Below, in pieces: positions 1 through 7,373 of a DNA stretch of 64,000 bases (the stretch's first letter is position 1; every line of letters begins with the position of its first letter). Origin of the DNA: Sulfuricurvum sp. (GTDB lineage Bacteria; Campylobacterota; Campylobacteria; Campylobacterales; Sulfurimonadaceae). Below the pieces are notes generated by a model, which searched no databases, was not told the DNA's origin, and saw only the letters and a program-made list of their open reading frames with translations. The position numbers and the translations under genes are program-made. The stretch spans positions 174,990 to 238,989 of the forward strand of contig NZ_JAQTUH010000005.1 of assembly GCF_028710345.1 (NCBI RefSeq), read 5' to 3'.

Positions 1-11
1 AAGTATCATTT

Positions 12-39
12 GGTTAACATAATATAAATTATATTGAAA
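12..39 (+). repeat. Left attachment site, 28-bp dif-like sequence
   Basis: The site reads GGTTAACATAA, then TATAAA, then TTATATTGAAA: an 11-6-11 layout like XerC arm, centre and XerD arm. It matches the E. coli dif site at 20 of 28 positions. The middle contains a 7-1-7 inverted repeat (AATATAA-A-TTATATT). The last 20 bases recur exactly at 11148-11167, defining the right end. The XerC/XerD assignment is inference from this layout. Confidence 0.75.
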
Positions 40-73
40 CATTTGATAATATCTTTTCAAAAAAGGATTCGAA

Positions 74-400
74 TTGCTTTCTAAAAAAACTCTTAAGCCT
101 CTCCCCGTTGGTGGTTTTAACTTCGATGTGCCAATTCCTCGTTACGGTAATAATTCTAAACCCCATCTAAAACCTGCCTATTTGAAGATTAATTTTTATG
201 AACACGAAAAAATTCTTATCGATAAAATCCAAAAAAAAGTTATTGCAATTTTTAATGCAAATGATGTTTCTTTCAATGAACAAGAATTCTATCGCATTTT
301 TACATTAAATATGGATAACCGCGAATTGTTACAAATCATGTTCAAACTCTACAAAGAGCAAGTTTCTTACTTGTATGGCGGTTTACAAAATGCTTCATAA
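74..400 (+). CDS. Small prophage protein of unknown function, 108 aa
   Basis: First gene of the element, 35 bases inside the left dif-like site. It starts at TTG 74, chosen because AAAAGGA lies six bases upstream and no better start exists. The product is mixed charged and aromatic without signal peptide or membrane segment. The C-terminal half (FNEQEFYRIF onward) looks helical. I recognise no family. A GATAAT -10-like box at 45-50 could drive this early cluster. Its 3' end overlaps the next reading frame by 26 bases. Confidence 0.6.
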   Translation: MLSKKTLKPLPVGGFNFDVPIPRYGNNSKPHLKPAYLKINFYEHEKILIDKIQKKVIAIFNANDVSFNEQEFYRIFTLNMDNRELLQIMFKLYKEQVSYLYGGLQNAS

Positions 401-575
401 TCAAAACAAACACACGGAGGGTACAAATGAAACGACGTTAGATACACGAATTTTAAAAACGGTCGCAATGCTTATTATAGACAATGTTCCAAACATTACG
501 GGCTATAAAATTGCTAAAGAACTCGGTTTAAATAGCTCCACTATTTATAGAAAATTAAATCAACTAACACAATAA
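375..575 (+). CDS. Small helix-turn-helix protein, 66 aa
   Basis: The C-terminal half contains a helix-turn-helix pattern (NITGYKIAKELGLNSSTIYR, about residues 40-59) as in small DNA-binding regulators, so it is a candidate repressor or activator of the element. The start is uncertain. ATG 375 and ATG 390 both lack a good ribosome site, whereas a strong GGAGGG at 416-421 sits before ATG 427 in another frame, which encodes only four codons. It overlaps the upstream gene by 26 bases if it starts at 375. Confidence 0.55.
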   Translation: MAVYKMLHNQNKHTEGTNETTLDTRILKTVAMLIIDNVPNITGYKIAKELGLNSSTIYRKLNQLTQ

Positions 576-588
576 AAAAGGTTAACAA

Positions 589-960
589 ATGTCAAAAGAT
601 ACCCTACACCTAGATTCAATCAAAGATGAAGCACGTGAATATTCAAAACTAACTCGTACACATCTTTATAAACTTGCTTTTACTGTCATCAAACGTGACG
701 AAGTTCTGGGAGGAATTAAAAAAGACCGAGAAACAAAACTGCCGATGGTCGATGAGCATGGTGAAGATGTTCGCTATCCATCAAAATACAAAATTGTTGG
801 TGCATACAACGGTGGTCAAATGTCATTTTACGTCACAAAAGACCAATATGATCAAATTAAATTTAATGAACTTTATCTTGGCACAGGTTTTATCACTACG
901 GTTATTGAATTTGGCGTTCCTACACTTATGCCTGAATTCTCTACAATCGAAGAGATTTAA
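589..960 (+). CDS. Prophage protein of unknown function, 123 aa
   Basis: ATG 589 follows AAAAAGG at a normal distance. The product is soluble and charged, with a helical N-terminus and then beta-like segments (KYKIVGAYNGGQMSFYVTKDQYDQI). It sits in the early cluster directly before rep-proximal small genes. By position it could be a single-strand DNA-binding or accessory replication protein, as filamentous and other rolling-circle phages place one near rep, but I see no diagnostic motif. The next gene begins two bases after its stop. Confidence 0.6.
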   Translation: MSKDTLHLDSIKDEAREYSKLTRTHLYKLAFTVIKRDEVLGGIKKDRETKLPMVDEHGEDVRYPSKYKIVGAYNGGQMSFYVTKDQYDQIKFNELYLGTGFITTVIEFGVPTLMPEFSTIEEI

Positions 961-962
961 CA

Positions 963-1220
963 ATGTCTATTCTCTCTTCCTTAGGTTCTCTCTTCGGGGG
1001 AGAGAATACACACGACACTCCCGATAGTTCTTTGATTATGGATAATTTTACATATAACGACACAAATTTTATTCGTACACCAACCCAATACTTTACAAAA
1101 CCAGTTTATAAAACTCGTTGGAAGCAAATTAATTCATCCGAGTATAACTTTCAGCGTTCTGCTTGGATAAATTCAAATTCACTTAAAAAAGCAAAAACAC
1201 AACTTTTACTGGAGATTTGA
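963..1220 (+). CDS. Small prophage protein of unknown function, 85 aa
   Basis: The reading frame starts at ATG 963, two bases after the previous stop, and ends flush with the next start at 1221. The N-terminus (MSILSSLGSLFGGENTHD) is Gly/Ser-rich and mildly hydrophobic; the rest is polar with many Asn, Thr and aromatic residues. No family is recognised. Tight packing between neighbours is the main evidence that it is expressed. Confidence 0.5.
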   Translation: MSILSSLGSLFGGENTHDTPDSSLIMDNFTYNDTNFIRTPTQYFTKPVYKTRWKQINSSEYNFQRSAWINSNSLKKAKTQLLLEI

Positions 1221-1412
1221 ATGTCAAAAGATTCAATAACAACAAAAGACGGCTTTATCCTTAGTCTTTATGATGACGTTTTACATCCAAACTTCGGTAT
1301 TGGTTACGTTACACAAATTATATTCAATAGTGCTTTTGTAGCTTTTGATGAACATCTTAACAGAGGTTCTATTCGTGTTCATATCTCAGATTTAGAGATT
1401 CACAATGGCTAA
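1221..1412 (+). CDS. Small protein with Tudor/CarD-like motif, 63 aa
   Basis: Residues about 17-35 read DDVLHPNFGIGYVTQIIF, close to the 'v.HpkFGiGvV' motif of the small beta-barrel found in CarD-type RNA polymerase-binding proteins and at the C-terminus of UvrD/PcrA helicases. In both families the barrel contacts RNA polymerase. A phage-encoded factor that touches host polymerase or helicase is therefore a reasonable guess. The ATG follows the previous stop directly, with GGAG just upstream (TACTGGAGATTTGAATG). It overlaps the next gene by 8 bases. Confidence 0.6.
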   Translation: MSKDSITTKDGFILSLYDDVLHPNFGIGYVTQIIFNSAFVAFDEHLNRGSIRVHISDLEIHNG

Positions 1413-1776
1413 AAAAAATAACTATGACAACTTTTTAGCTTACCCTCCTCGTGATAATCGTTTTGAAAATGAAATTCCAGTAAGTGATAGAAAAATTCCT
1501 TATGGTGATTATTTTCTTTCTTCATGTACTTTTCAAAATTATCAATATTTTAAAACTAATCTTGGTTATTTTAAAAGGCTAAATCAATCAAAAAATATTG
1601 AAACAATTGAAAAAAAAGAGTTTGATGAGGCATATTCAAAGCGTGAATTTTTTGTTTTTTGTCCTCGTTTAGGTTCTCCCCAAGCTGGATTAACAAGGGG
1701 GTTTAAACGGTCTTTTTCACAAAATGAAAAAATCCTTTCCGACCTCCAAAACAAATACAAGGACGGCATTAAATGA
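1405..1776 (+). CDS. Prophage protein of unknown function, 123 aa
   Basis: ATG 1405 lies within the 3' end of the previous gene (8-base overlap). The product is basic and rich in Phe, Tyr, Asn and Lys, with no membrane segment or known motif. The C-terminal part (RLGSPQAGLTRGFKRSFSQN) is basic and could bind nucleic acid, which is only a guess. Its stop overlaps the start of a 27-codon ORF (ATGA). Confidence 0.5.
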   Translation: MAKKNNYDNFLAYPPRDNRFENEIPVSDRKIPYGDYFLSSCTFQNYQYFKTNLGYFKRLNQSKNIETIEKKEFDEAYSKREFFVFCPRLGSPQAGLTRGFKRSFSQNEKILSDLQNKYKDGIK

Positions 1777-1856
1777 CTAAATACAAACTATTACTAAAAT
1801 ATTTTCTCCTCCGCTCTGAGATTAAATTCGGCAAATTTTCTAAAAAGGTTTTTTAA
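1773..1856 (+). CDS. Very small basic ORF coupled to rep, 27 aa
   Basis: This frame starts at ATG 1773, overlapping the upstream TGA as ATGA, and its TAA ends at 1856, so the rep ATG follows at 1857 with no gap. The product, MTKYKLLLKYFLLRSEIKFG plus a short basic tail, is an amphipathic basic peptide. It may matter as a peptide or just couple translation of rep to the upstream genes, because an AAAAAGG at its end also serves rep. Confidence 0.45.
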   Translation: MTKYKLLLKYFLLRSEIKFGKFSKKVF

Positions 1857-3203
1857 ATGCTTTGCTTATCTCACCACGTCGATACATTCAAAGAAGCTTT
1901 TTACCTAAACGGTGACTGCATTAAATACAATGATTTTATCGAAGACTTGATTACTATTAAAAATCAAGCTCAAGAAATTAAAGATATCAACAACGAAAAC
2001 CGTTTCATCCCTTTTACAATCGATGGTATTATGTGGCACGTTATGAGTACTTCCGTTACTGGTTACAGTGTTGTAATAAAAAACAATGATGTATCCATAG
2101 CTTTTAGAAAAAAGGGCAATACTTTATCCGACCGAAACCCTTCTGTTAAAATAGAATACCGTGCTCAATTTCTCGTATTATATGGACTCCAAGAAGCTCA
2201 CAAAAAAATAAACGATTACTTTCAAAAAAACATACACAACGATTACCTCTCAAAAACTCAAGAAATTCATCTAGCATCGGACATCCAAGGTCACACGTTC
2301 ACTATGTTCGATACTTTTTCTATTAAAACCCGTGCTCAAAAGAAATGGGGATATTTAGGTGAAGATGGTGATTTAGGTAAAGAATTCGTCTACACTTCCG
2401 ACCGTCTCGAAACTCTCTATTTTGGCACTAGCTCAAACAAACTAAGAATTTACGATAAAACAGTTGAATTTAAAAAGAATCCCGATAGCCAACATATTGA
2501 AAAACTTTGGAAACTTAACAATGGTGACAATTATAAAGAACATAAAGACGTTTGGCGAATAGAATTTCAAATTCGTAGAGAAAAACTCAAACAACTTTTT
2601 ACAGAAAACAAAGAACCCTACGACTATACAAAAGTCTTGCTCGAAAATCTTGACGGTCTTTGGAATTTCTTTATTACATATTTTTCATACAAAGACATTT
2701 CGGAAGAGGATTCAATAAATTTTATTCGTGGTTACCGCATAAAAAAAGACGGTACACCGAAACTTCTCACAAAAGAAGCTAAACGACAAATTCGCAAAAA
2801 AGCACCTATTCACCCTCTTTGGGAAAAAATTAAACATTTTTCAAGCAATAAACCGCCCTATTGGTTCCGATTTAATCAAGTTAAAGAATCTCAACCTGTC
2901 TATGCAATGAACGCTGTTTGTGGTCTAGTTTCAACTATTACGAAGCAATATGGAACGTTTACTCCCGAAATATTGCAAGAAGTTATTCAAAAAGCGGAAG
3001 ATAGAAGTTACAAAAATAATGATATCGGATTAATAGATAAATCTTTCAAAAAACTACAAGATTATTTTGCAAAAGTTGAACAACAATCACGGCTAGGGCT
3101 TGATATTATCGAAACTCCTCAGGATTTTACCGATAATTTTAGCTTCTTCGTTTGGGATGCCTTAAGTCCTCTAAAAAATGGCTCTGTAGCCCAAAAAATA
3201 TAA
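1857..3203 (+). CDS. rep: Rolling-circle replication initiation protein (Rep_trans type), 448 aa
   Basis: The protein carries the hallmarks of the replication initiation factor family (Rep_trans) used by pT181-type plasmids and many single-stranded-DNA phages: residues 187-201 LYFGTSSNKLRIYDK, with Tyr199 as the likely nicking nucleophile, and 233-242 WRIEFQIRRE. An acidic segment around 138-142 (HLASD) may belong to the metal site. Such proteins nick one strand at the double-strand origin and start rolling-circle copying. At 448 residues it is larger than plasmid RepC (about 310), the extra being a C-terminal helical extension. No helicase domain is present, so host helicase is presumably recruited. 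Confidence 0.8.
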   Translation: MLCLSHHVDTFKEAFYLNGDCIKYNDFIEDLITIKNQAQEIKDINNENRFIPFTIDGIMWHVMSTSVTGYSVVIKNNDVSIAFRKKGNTLSDRNPSVKIEYRAQFLVLYGLQEAHKKINDYFQKNIHNDYLSKTQEIHLASDIQGHTFTMFDTFSIKTRAQKKWGYLGEDGDLGKEFVYTSDRLETLYFGTSSNKLRIYDKTVEFKKNPDSQHIEKLWKLNNGDNYKEHKDVWRIEFQIRREKLKQLFTENKEPYDYTKVLLENLDGLWNFFITYFSYKDISEEDSINFIRGYRIKKDGTPKLLTKEAKRQIRKKAPIHPLWEKIKHFSSNKPPYWFRFNQVKESQPVYAMNAVCGLVSTITKQYGTFTPEILQEVIQKAEDRSYKNNDIGLIDKSFKKLQDYFAKVEQQSRLGLDIIETPQDFTDNFSFFVWDALSPLKNGSVAQKI

Positions 3204-3216
3204 AAGGAGGTTTGTA

Positions 3217-3423
3217 ATGCCTGTTATCATTACTCAAATTGTGCTCCCGTTGGCTTTGTACTTTGTACGTTCTTATCTCAACAATTCTGACTCATCAAAA
3301 GATGGTGAAGTTTTAGGTATTGTTAAAAAATCAATCGGTTATCTTGCTCAAAAAGATAATAATAACGTTTCCGATGAGTATTTTTCTACTATTAAAAAAA
3401 CATGGGTTGAGGAGGAGTTTTAA
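3217..3423 (+). CDS. Small membrane protein, 68 aa
   Basis: A strong AAAGGAGG precedes ATG 3217. Residues 3-20 (VIITQIVLPLALYFVRSY) form one hydrophobic segment, followed by a polar, acidic tail ending WVEEEF. There is no signal cleavage site. Small single-span proteins at this place in phage genomes are often minor virion or assembly proteins. No family is recognised. The next gene begins two bases after the stop, with GGAGG inside the 3' end of this gene. Confidence 0.55.
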   Translation: MPVIITQIVLPLALYFVRSYLNNSDSSKDGEVLGIVKKSIGYLAQKDNNNVSDEYFSTIKKTWVEEEF

Positions 3424-3425
3424 TT

Positions 3426-4019
3426 ATGCTTTTTTTTGAATTTCAATCTTTTGATTCTACTAATCATTCTTTGACATTTTCACGTTATGACACTGTTGTT
3501 AATAATTTTATTGTCGAGACTTTTGATTTTATTGTTTGTTCTTCTTCTACTCTTGACCTTTCCACCGGTTATTTTTTCTTAGTCGATGATTCAATTTTTA
3601 CTGCAAATCTTGATTTGCTTCTTCAAGATTATCCCGAATTTTCTGTGATCACCTTTGGTCTTCCTTTTCCTTACGAATTGCAATTTAATTCACCCCTTGG
3701 TACTTTTGGCTCTAATTTTACTTATGGTTTCGGTGCTTTCAAAGATTCTAATTCAATAATTTCTTATTTTGGCATTCAATCACCTGCGCCTACCCCTCTT
3801 CTATCTTTGGATGGTGAGAACTATTCTTATAAAGATAATGAATCTGTTTGGGTTTACCCTGAAAATCGCAAATATACTGTAAAGCGTTCTTATCTTATGC
3901 TTAGCGGTAATCGCGTTTTCTCTCCCGTCTACGAGTTACAAGACGTTAACGGTGATGTTCTTATCACTCCAATGGATTTCGTTACAAATATTGACCCCAC
4001 AACAACTTCAACTCCATAA
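3426..4019 (+). CDS. Beta-rich prophage protein of unknown function, 197 aa
   Basis: ATG 3426 is preceded by GAGGAG. The product is rich in Phe, Ser, Thr and Asp, with alternating hydrophobic patterns typical of beta-strands and a Thr-rich tail (DPTTTSTP). No membrane segment is seen. The gene is strongly T-rich on the coding strand (30 T to 10 A in 3541-3600), unlike the A-rich rep gene before it. A virion component is plausible, but no family supports it. Confidence 0.5.
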   Translation: MLFFEFQSFDSTNHSLTFSRYDTVVNNFIVETFDFIVCSSSTLDLSTGYFFLVDDSIFTANLDLLLQDYPEFSVITFGLPFPYELQFNSPLGTFGSNFTYGFGAFKDSNSIISYFGIQSPAPTPLLSLDGENYSYKDNESVWVYPENRKYTVKRSYLMLSGNRVFSPVYELQDVNGDVLITPMDFVTNIDPTTTSTP

Positions 4020-4021
4020 AA

Positions 4022-4092
4022 AATATGTTAAAATATTGCATCCCTCAAAAAAGGTTGCAATATGTCGATTCATGATCGTGATTACGTTAGAG
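4022..4092 (+). repeat. 71-bp exact direct repeat, copy 1, with start-codon hairpin
   Basis: Bases 4022-4092 recur without change at 4317-4387. The unit covers the leader and first ten codons of two adjacent genes. It contains an 8-bp inverted repeat, ATATTGCA (4033-4040) and TGCAATAT (4056-4063). The loop holds AAAAAAGG, the likely ribosome site, and the right arm includes the first two bases of the ATG at 4062. Confidence 0.85.
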
Positions 4093-4295
4093 ATAAAGAA
4101 TTTGATTATAAGAAAATGGAATATGTTAATCCATCTTTGTATAACAAATCAAAAGGCTTCAATGATTATTCTTTATTGCGTGATAAAAAAGACTTAAATG
4201 ATAATGTAAGATTGCATAATAATTCTTCTAAATTTATTAGAATTTCTTTTTTTGTTTTGCTTTTTTTTGCTATCATTATTTTATTTAGCCGTTAA
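4062..4295 (+). CDS. Tail-anchored small membrane protein, first of two paralogs, 77 aa
   Basis: It begins MSIHDRDYVRDKEFDYKKME and ends with a hydrophobic segment (FIRISFFVLLFFAIIILF, about 57-74), so it is probably anchored by its C-terminus. The first 23 residues are shared, with one change, with the 169-residue protein encoded at 4357. The start is fixed by the identical leader and hairpin in both copies. The stop codon lies within a degenerate copy (14 of 17 bases) of the 17-bp palindromic element found at 4864 and 8857. Confidence 0.6.
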   Translation: MSIHDRDYVRDKEFDYKKMEYVNPSLYNKSKGFNDYSLLRDKKDLNDNVRLHNNSSKFIRISFFVLLFFAIIILFSR

Positions 4296-4316
4296 TAGCA
4301 ACAACAGGTTCACAAT

Positions 4317-4387
4317 AATATGTTAAAATATTGCATCCCTCAAAAAAGGTTGCAATATGTCGATTCATGATCGTGATTACGTTAGAG
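4317..4387 (+). repeat. 71-bp exact direct repeat, copy 2, with start-codon hairpin
   Basis: Identical to 4022-4092, at an offset of 295 bases. The hairpin arms are 4328-4335 and 4351-4358, again reaching into the ATG (4357). After base 4387 the copies stay similar for about 35 more bases and then diverge completely. Confidence 0.85.
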
Positions 4388-4866
4388 CTAAAGAATTCGA
4401 TTATAAAAAAATGGAATACGTTTTGCAAGTTGGAAAACGTTTAAAGAATTCCACTTTTGAATATACTAAATCAGGTGATTTATCATTGGAAATAACTAAT
4501 AACAAATCTTCTGATTTTGAGCAAGATTTATCTCAATCAGAAATATTATTTTTAGAGGCACAAAGACATCGTTCTAACACAAAAAATGTTTTTATTCCTG
4601 ATGATTGTCTTAGAAAATCTAGTTCAGTTTATACAGATAGGTCTCTTGAAATGCATTCTTTTCTTGAGGATAATAATCAGTTTAAAAATAAGCGTTTTTC
4701 TTATTCTAACGATAAAGCTTATCCTACCTTTTTATCTTCTAATAATTCTTCTTCTAATTTAGATGAGTCTATTTTTTTTTCATTTTCTACATTTAAATTT
4801 TTTGCTACAATTTTTTTAATGATATATTTTATTTATAAAATTACTTATTTTATATCTACTCACTAG
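4357..4866 (+). CDS. Tail-anchored membrane protein, second of two paralogs, 169 aa
   Basis: It shares leader, hairpin and N-terminal MSIHDRDYVR with the preceding gene, but then has an unrelated polar, Ser/Asn-rich middle part of about 110 residues. It ends in a C-terminal hydrophobic segment (about 142-166, rich in Phe, Ile and Tyr). The pair looks like a duplicated N-terminal tag joined to different bodies. The role is unknown; a virion membrane or envelope protein is possible. The stop codon sits inside the 17-bp palindromic element at 4864-4880. Confidence 0.6.
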   Translation: MSIHDRDYVRAKEFDYKKMEYVLQVGKRLKNSTFEYTKSGDLSLEITNNKSSDFEQDLSQSEILFLEAQRHRSNTKNVFIPDDCLRKSSSVYTDRSLEMHSFLEDNNQFKNKRFSYSNDKAYPTFLSSNNSSSNLDESIFFSFSTFKFFATIFLMIYFIYKITYFISTH

Positions 4867-4945
4867 TCGCTAATAGCGACTATCTAGCCCTTTTCTTCCC
4901 CTTATACGTTCCTTTATTGTCTTTTTAATGTCGCTATTCCTTTAT
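4864..4945 (+). promoter_or_regulatory. Two-part regulatory repeat, copy A
   Basis: The element consists of TAGTCGCTAATAGCGAC (4864-4880), which contains the hairpin GTCGCT-AAT-AGCGAC, and ATGTCGCTATTCCTTTAT at 4928-4945. The same two parts recur at 8857-8873 and 8921-8938 with one base changed and exactly the same 64-base spacing. Both copies precede probable structural operons (genes at 4992 and 9036). I infer a transcription terminator-promoter or a shared regulatory site. Confidence 0.65.
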
Positions 4946-4991
4946 TTTTAAAAAAATAACAAACTTCCAATAATAATTCATTGGAGTTTTT

Positions 4992-6401
4992 ATGGCTTTT
5001 AATTCAAGTGTTACTTCTCCTTGGATGGAGAGAATGCTCAAGCAAATGCAGAAAGATTATAATACCTTTACTCCTCCTAGGAGTATGTTGGATTATATTT
5101 CAGAACCAAAATACGGTTGGGAAAATTTACGTTTAAAAAATTCTCCTTATTCTTCGATTGACTCGTTAACAAAGCCAACTGTTTTAAAAACAGCAGAACA
5201 GTTAAAAGCTGAGGCGGATTATTCTAAAATAATTAATGAAAAATGGTTAAAAGGTTCTGACGGTTCTATTGTTGATACTTCTTTAGATTTTATAGGTGGC
5301 AAAACAGGTGCAATTTTAACAGGTGCTCTTGTCGGTGGTACTTATTTAACAAATAAAGCTACTCAGATACAAAATCAATTAGACTCTACCCATAAATCTG
5401 TTTCTACAACTGTAGACAATTTAACTAAGAATTTGTTGTCACCTACAACTCCATTTGAGCCTCATTTCAATTATCCAGCTTCTACAGCACCTCAGTATCA
5501 GCCTCAAGCATTTATTTACAATCCTGACAATAGCCCTCCTTTAGTTTCGGGGATTATGAATAGCTCAGTAATGATTGCAAAAGCTATTGACGGCTTATCT
5601 ACAACATTAAAAGAATCTTTTGATTTACAAAACGGTTTAGCATTACAAAATATGACAAATAGTTATGAGCAAAATGAGCGTTCTATTGCCTCTATTCTTG
5701 CTATTGCTAATTTTGTTAATGATATTGCAAACAATTTAAACGAGTACACTACTCTTGATGGTTTGCAGAAGGTTGCTGATTCAATTGCACAGTCTCAACC
5801 GATTGTTAACAATCAACAAAATGTTAACTTAGATGTCACTCCTGTTGGTTATGCTATTGATAATCAAACTAAATCTTTAGAATCACAAACTAAAACTTTT
5901 GAGCAAAAATGGAACGAGATTATCGCTGTTCAAAAACAAGTAAATGACACTATAGGCAATACTTTAAATTATGCTCCATTGACTGAAGCTATTAATACAC
6001 AAACTGCTTTTCATGCTGATGTCGCTACTGCAATTAGAGAACAAACAACTTCACATGGTACACATTTAGAAAATCTCTCTAACTGGGCTTCAACAGCACA
6101 CGAAAATGAGCTCTTTAAACAAGCTCCACAAACTCATTTAGATTCAGAAGGTTTTGCACTTGCTCCTGAAATGTCACCACAACAACTTCAAGCATACAAC
6201 AATGCTCAAAATGTCAAACTTACTGACGATAAAAACACAATAAAAATTGAGGATGATGACTTTCGCCCTCTTCCTGACCCTTCTTCATTTTTCCCATTTA
6301 TCCCTTTTGTTGGACGGGATTACGTTTTTAATCCTGATACAGAAATCGATGGTATTGACCATAATGTATTTATGCCTTTAAATATGGGGGCTAATCAATG
6401 A
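4992..6401 (+). CDS. Large probable virion protein, 469 aa
   Basis: ATG 4992 follows TTGGAG. The product is long, polar and rich in Asn, Gln, Thr and Ser. A Gly/Ala-rich hydrophobic stretch at about 98-118 (GGKTGAILTGALVGGTYLT) may insert into a membrane. Long helical or coiled regions follow (about 190-370), then a C-terminal Pro/Phe-rich tail. The GGKTG resembles but does not match a Walker A motif. A membrane-inserting stretch plus helical body recalls pilot or DNA-delivery proteins of tailless phages, but this is a structural analogy only. It overlaps the next gene by 4 bases. Confidence 0.55.
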   Translation: MAFNSSVTSPWMERMLKQMQKDYNTFTPPRSMLDYISEPKYGWENLRLKNSPYSSIDSLTKPTVLKTAEQLKAEADYSKIINEKWLKGSDGSIVDTSLDFIGGKTGAILTGALVGGTYLTNKATQIQNQLDSTHKSVSTTVDNLTKNLLSPTTPFEPHFNYPASTAPQYQPQAFIYNPDNSPPLVSGIMNSSVMIAKAIDGLSTTLKESFDLQNGLALQNMTNSYEQNERSIASILAIANFVNDIANNLNEYTTLDGLQKVADSIAQSQPIVNNQQNVNLDVTPVGYAIDNQTKSLESQTKTFEQKWNEIIAVQKQVNDTIGNTLNYAPLTEAINTQTAFHADVATAIREQTTSHGTHLENLSNWASTAHENELFKQAPQTHLDSEGFALAPEMSPQQLQAYNNAQNVKLTDDKNTIKIEDDDFRPLPDPSSFFPFIPFVGRDYVFNPDTEIDGIDHNVFMPLNMGANQ

Positions 6402-7183
6402 CTCAGGGTGTAGGTTTTAATACTGTTCAAAACATGGCTGAGGATGTCACTATGATGGTGGGATATTCTCTTTTTAATGAGTTTATACATGATAAGCTTT
6501 CTAAGTATCTTCCTGCTGAATATGATGCAAACGGTAAAGAAAAAATGAATATACCTTTGGAAGTTTTGAGCGGTGGTGGATCTTATCTTTTTACGTCTGC
6601 AACTATGAAACTTATTCAAAAAGAAGAAAAATTTCTTGAGTATCTTTTCGCAGCGGGTGAGGCTGTAATTATTGTTCTTTATGCTCGTAATAAAAACTGG
6701 ATTGAATCAGCAAAAGCAAAAATTGGCGCATTGCGTGGCTACAAAGCAGTAACTAAAAAACAATCTCATGATTCTCAAACCGATGTAACTAATAGTTTTG
6801 TTGGTCAAGTTTATCAAGCAATGCAAACGATCATACATGGCAGAGATTCTTCTAGTGTCACGGATACAATCCAAGCCGGAACTGCTGAGCAAGAACATGC
6901 ACTTAATCGTGAAAACACTAACTTAAATTTTGCAAAAGCTAACAATGACGCTTTTTCTAAATCTCTTCTTTTAAAAATTGCCACGGGCGGTTTCACTCAA
7001 ACTGATGAAGCAATTTTAAAAAAAGTTATTGGACGTTCTGATTTTGCAACAACTCCTATAGATCATAACGAATTAAACAAAATAAAAGAATTTATGATAA
7101 TTACGGACTCAAACGGTAAATTTGTCGGACTTACTAAAGTCTTTACAGAGCTTTTAAATGGGCTTGCATTTATAAATAAATAA
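6398..7183 (+). CDS. Probable membrane-associated virion protein, 261 aa
   Basis: ATGA overlap with the upstream gene implies translational coupling. A hydrophobic stretch at about 81-95 (YLFAAGEAVIIVLYA) and a weaker one near 58-70 are surrounded by polar helical sequence. Residues 150-200 are rich in Ala, Asn and Glu and look helical. No known family. Its position between two probable virion genes suggests a minor capsid or membrane-anchoring role. Confidence 0.5.
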   Translation: MTQGVGFNTVQNMAEDVTMMVGYSLFNEFIHDKLSKYLPAEYDANGKEKMNIPLEVLSGGGSYLFTSATMKLIQKEEKFLEYLFAAGEAVIIVLYARNKNWIESAKAKIGALRGYKAVTKKQSHDSQTDVTNSFVGQVYQAMQTIIHGRDSSSVTDTIQAGTAEQEHALNRENTNLNFAKANNDAFSKSLLLKIATGGFTQTDEAILKKVIGRSDFATTPIDHNELNKIKEFMIITDSNGKFVGLTKVFTELLNGLAFINK

Positions 7184-7193
7184 GGAAAAACAA

Positions 7194-7373
7194 ATGGCTG
7201 ACACTACAACTCCCGATACTCGTGATATTTTTACAAAAGAGCTCGATTACTTACACGATCATCAAATGTTATTAGAATTTATAGCTTTCACTCTTGCAGG
7301 TGGTAATGCTGTCAACTCATTGGGTTTGAAATTTCATACTATCAATTTTCAAACGGCTACACCGCAACAATGA
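7194..7373 (+). CDS. Short prophage protein, 59 aa
   Basis: The frame runs ATG 7194 to TGA 7371-7373, after TAAGGAAAAACAA, which contains AAGGA at a good distance. The product begins MADTTTPDTRDIFTKELDYL and has a moderately hydrophobic middle (LLEFIAFTLAGGNAV). The next ATG at 7370 overlaps its stop (ATGA). This regular coupling of three successive genes supports real translation. Confidence 0.55.
   Translation: MADTTTPDTRDIFTKELDYLHDHQMLLEFIAFTLAGGNAVNSLGLKFHTINFQTATPQQ

Noticed and set aside
674..1027. 117-codon + strand ORF
   Set aside because: Overlaps two better-supported prophage genes in another frame and has no ribosome site.
5280..5350. Walker A motif in GGKTGAILTGAL
   Set aside because: The spacing does not fit GxxxxGK[ST] and no Walker B follows; it is better explained as a Gly/Ala-rich membrane segment.
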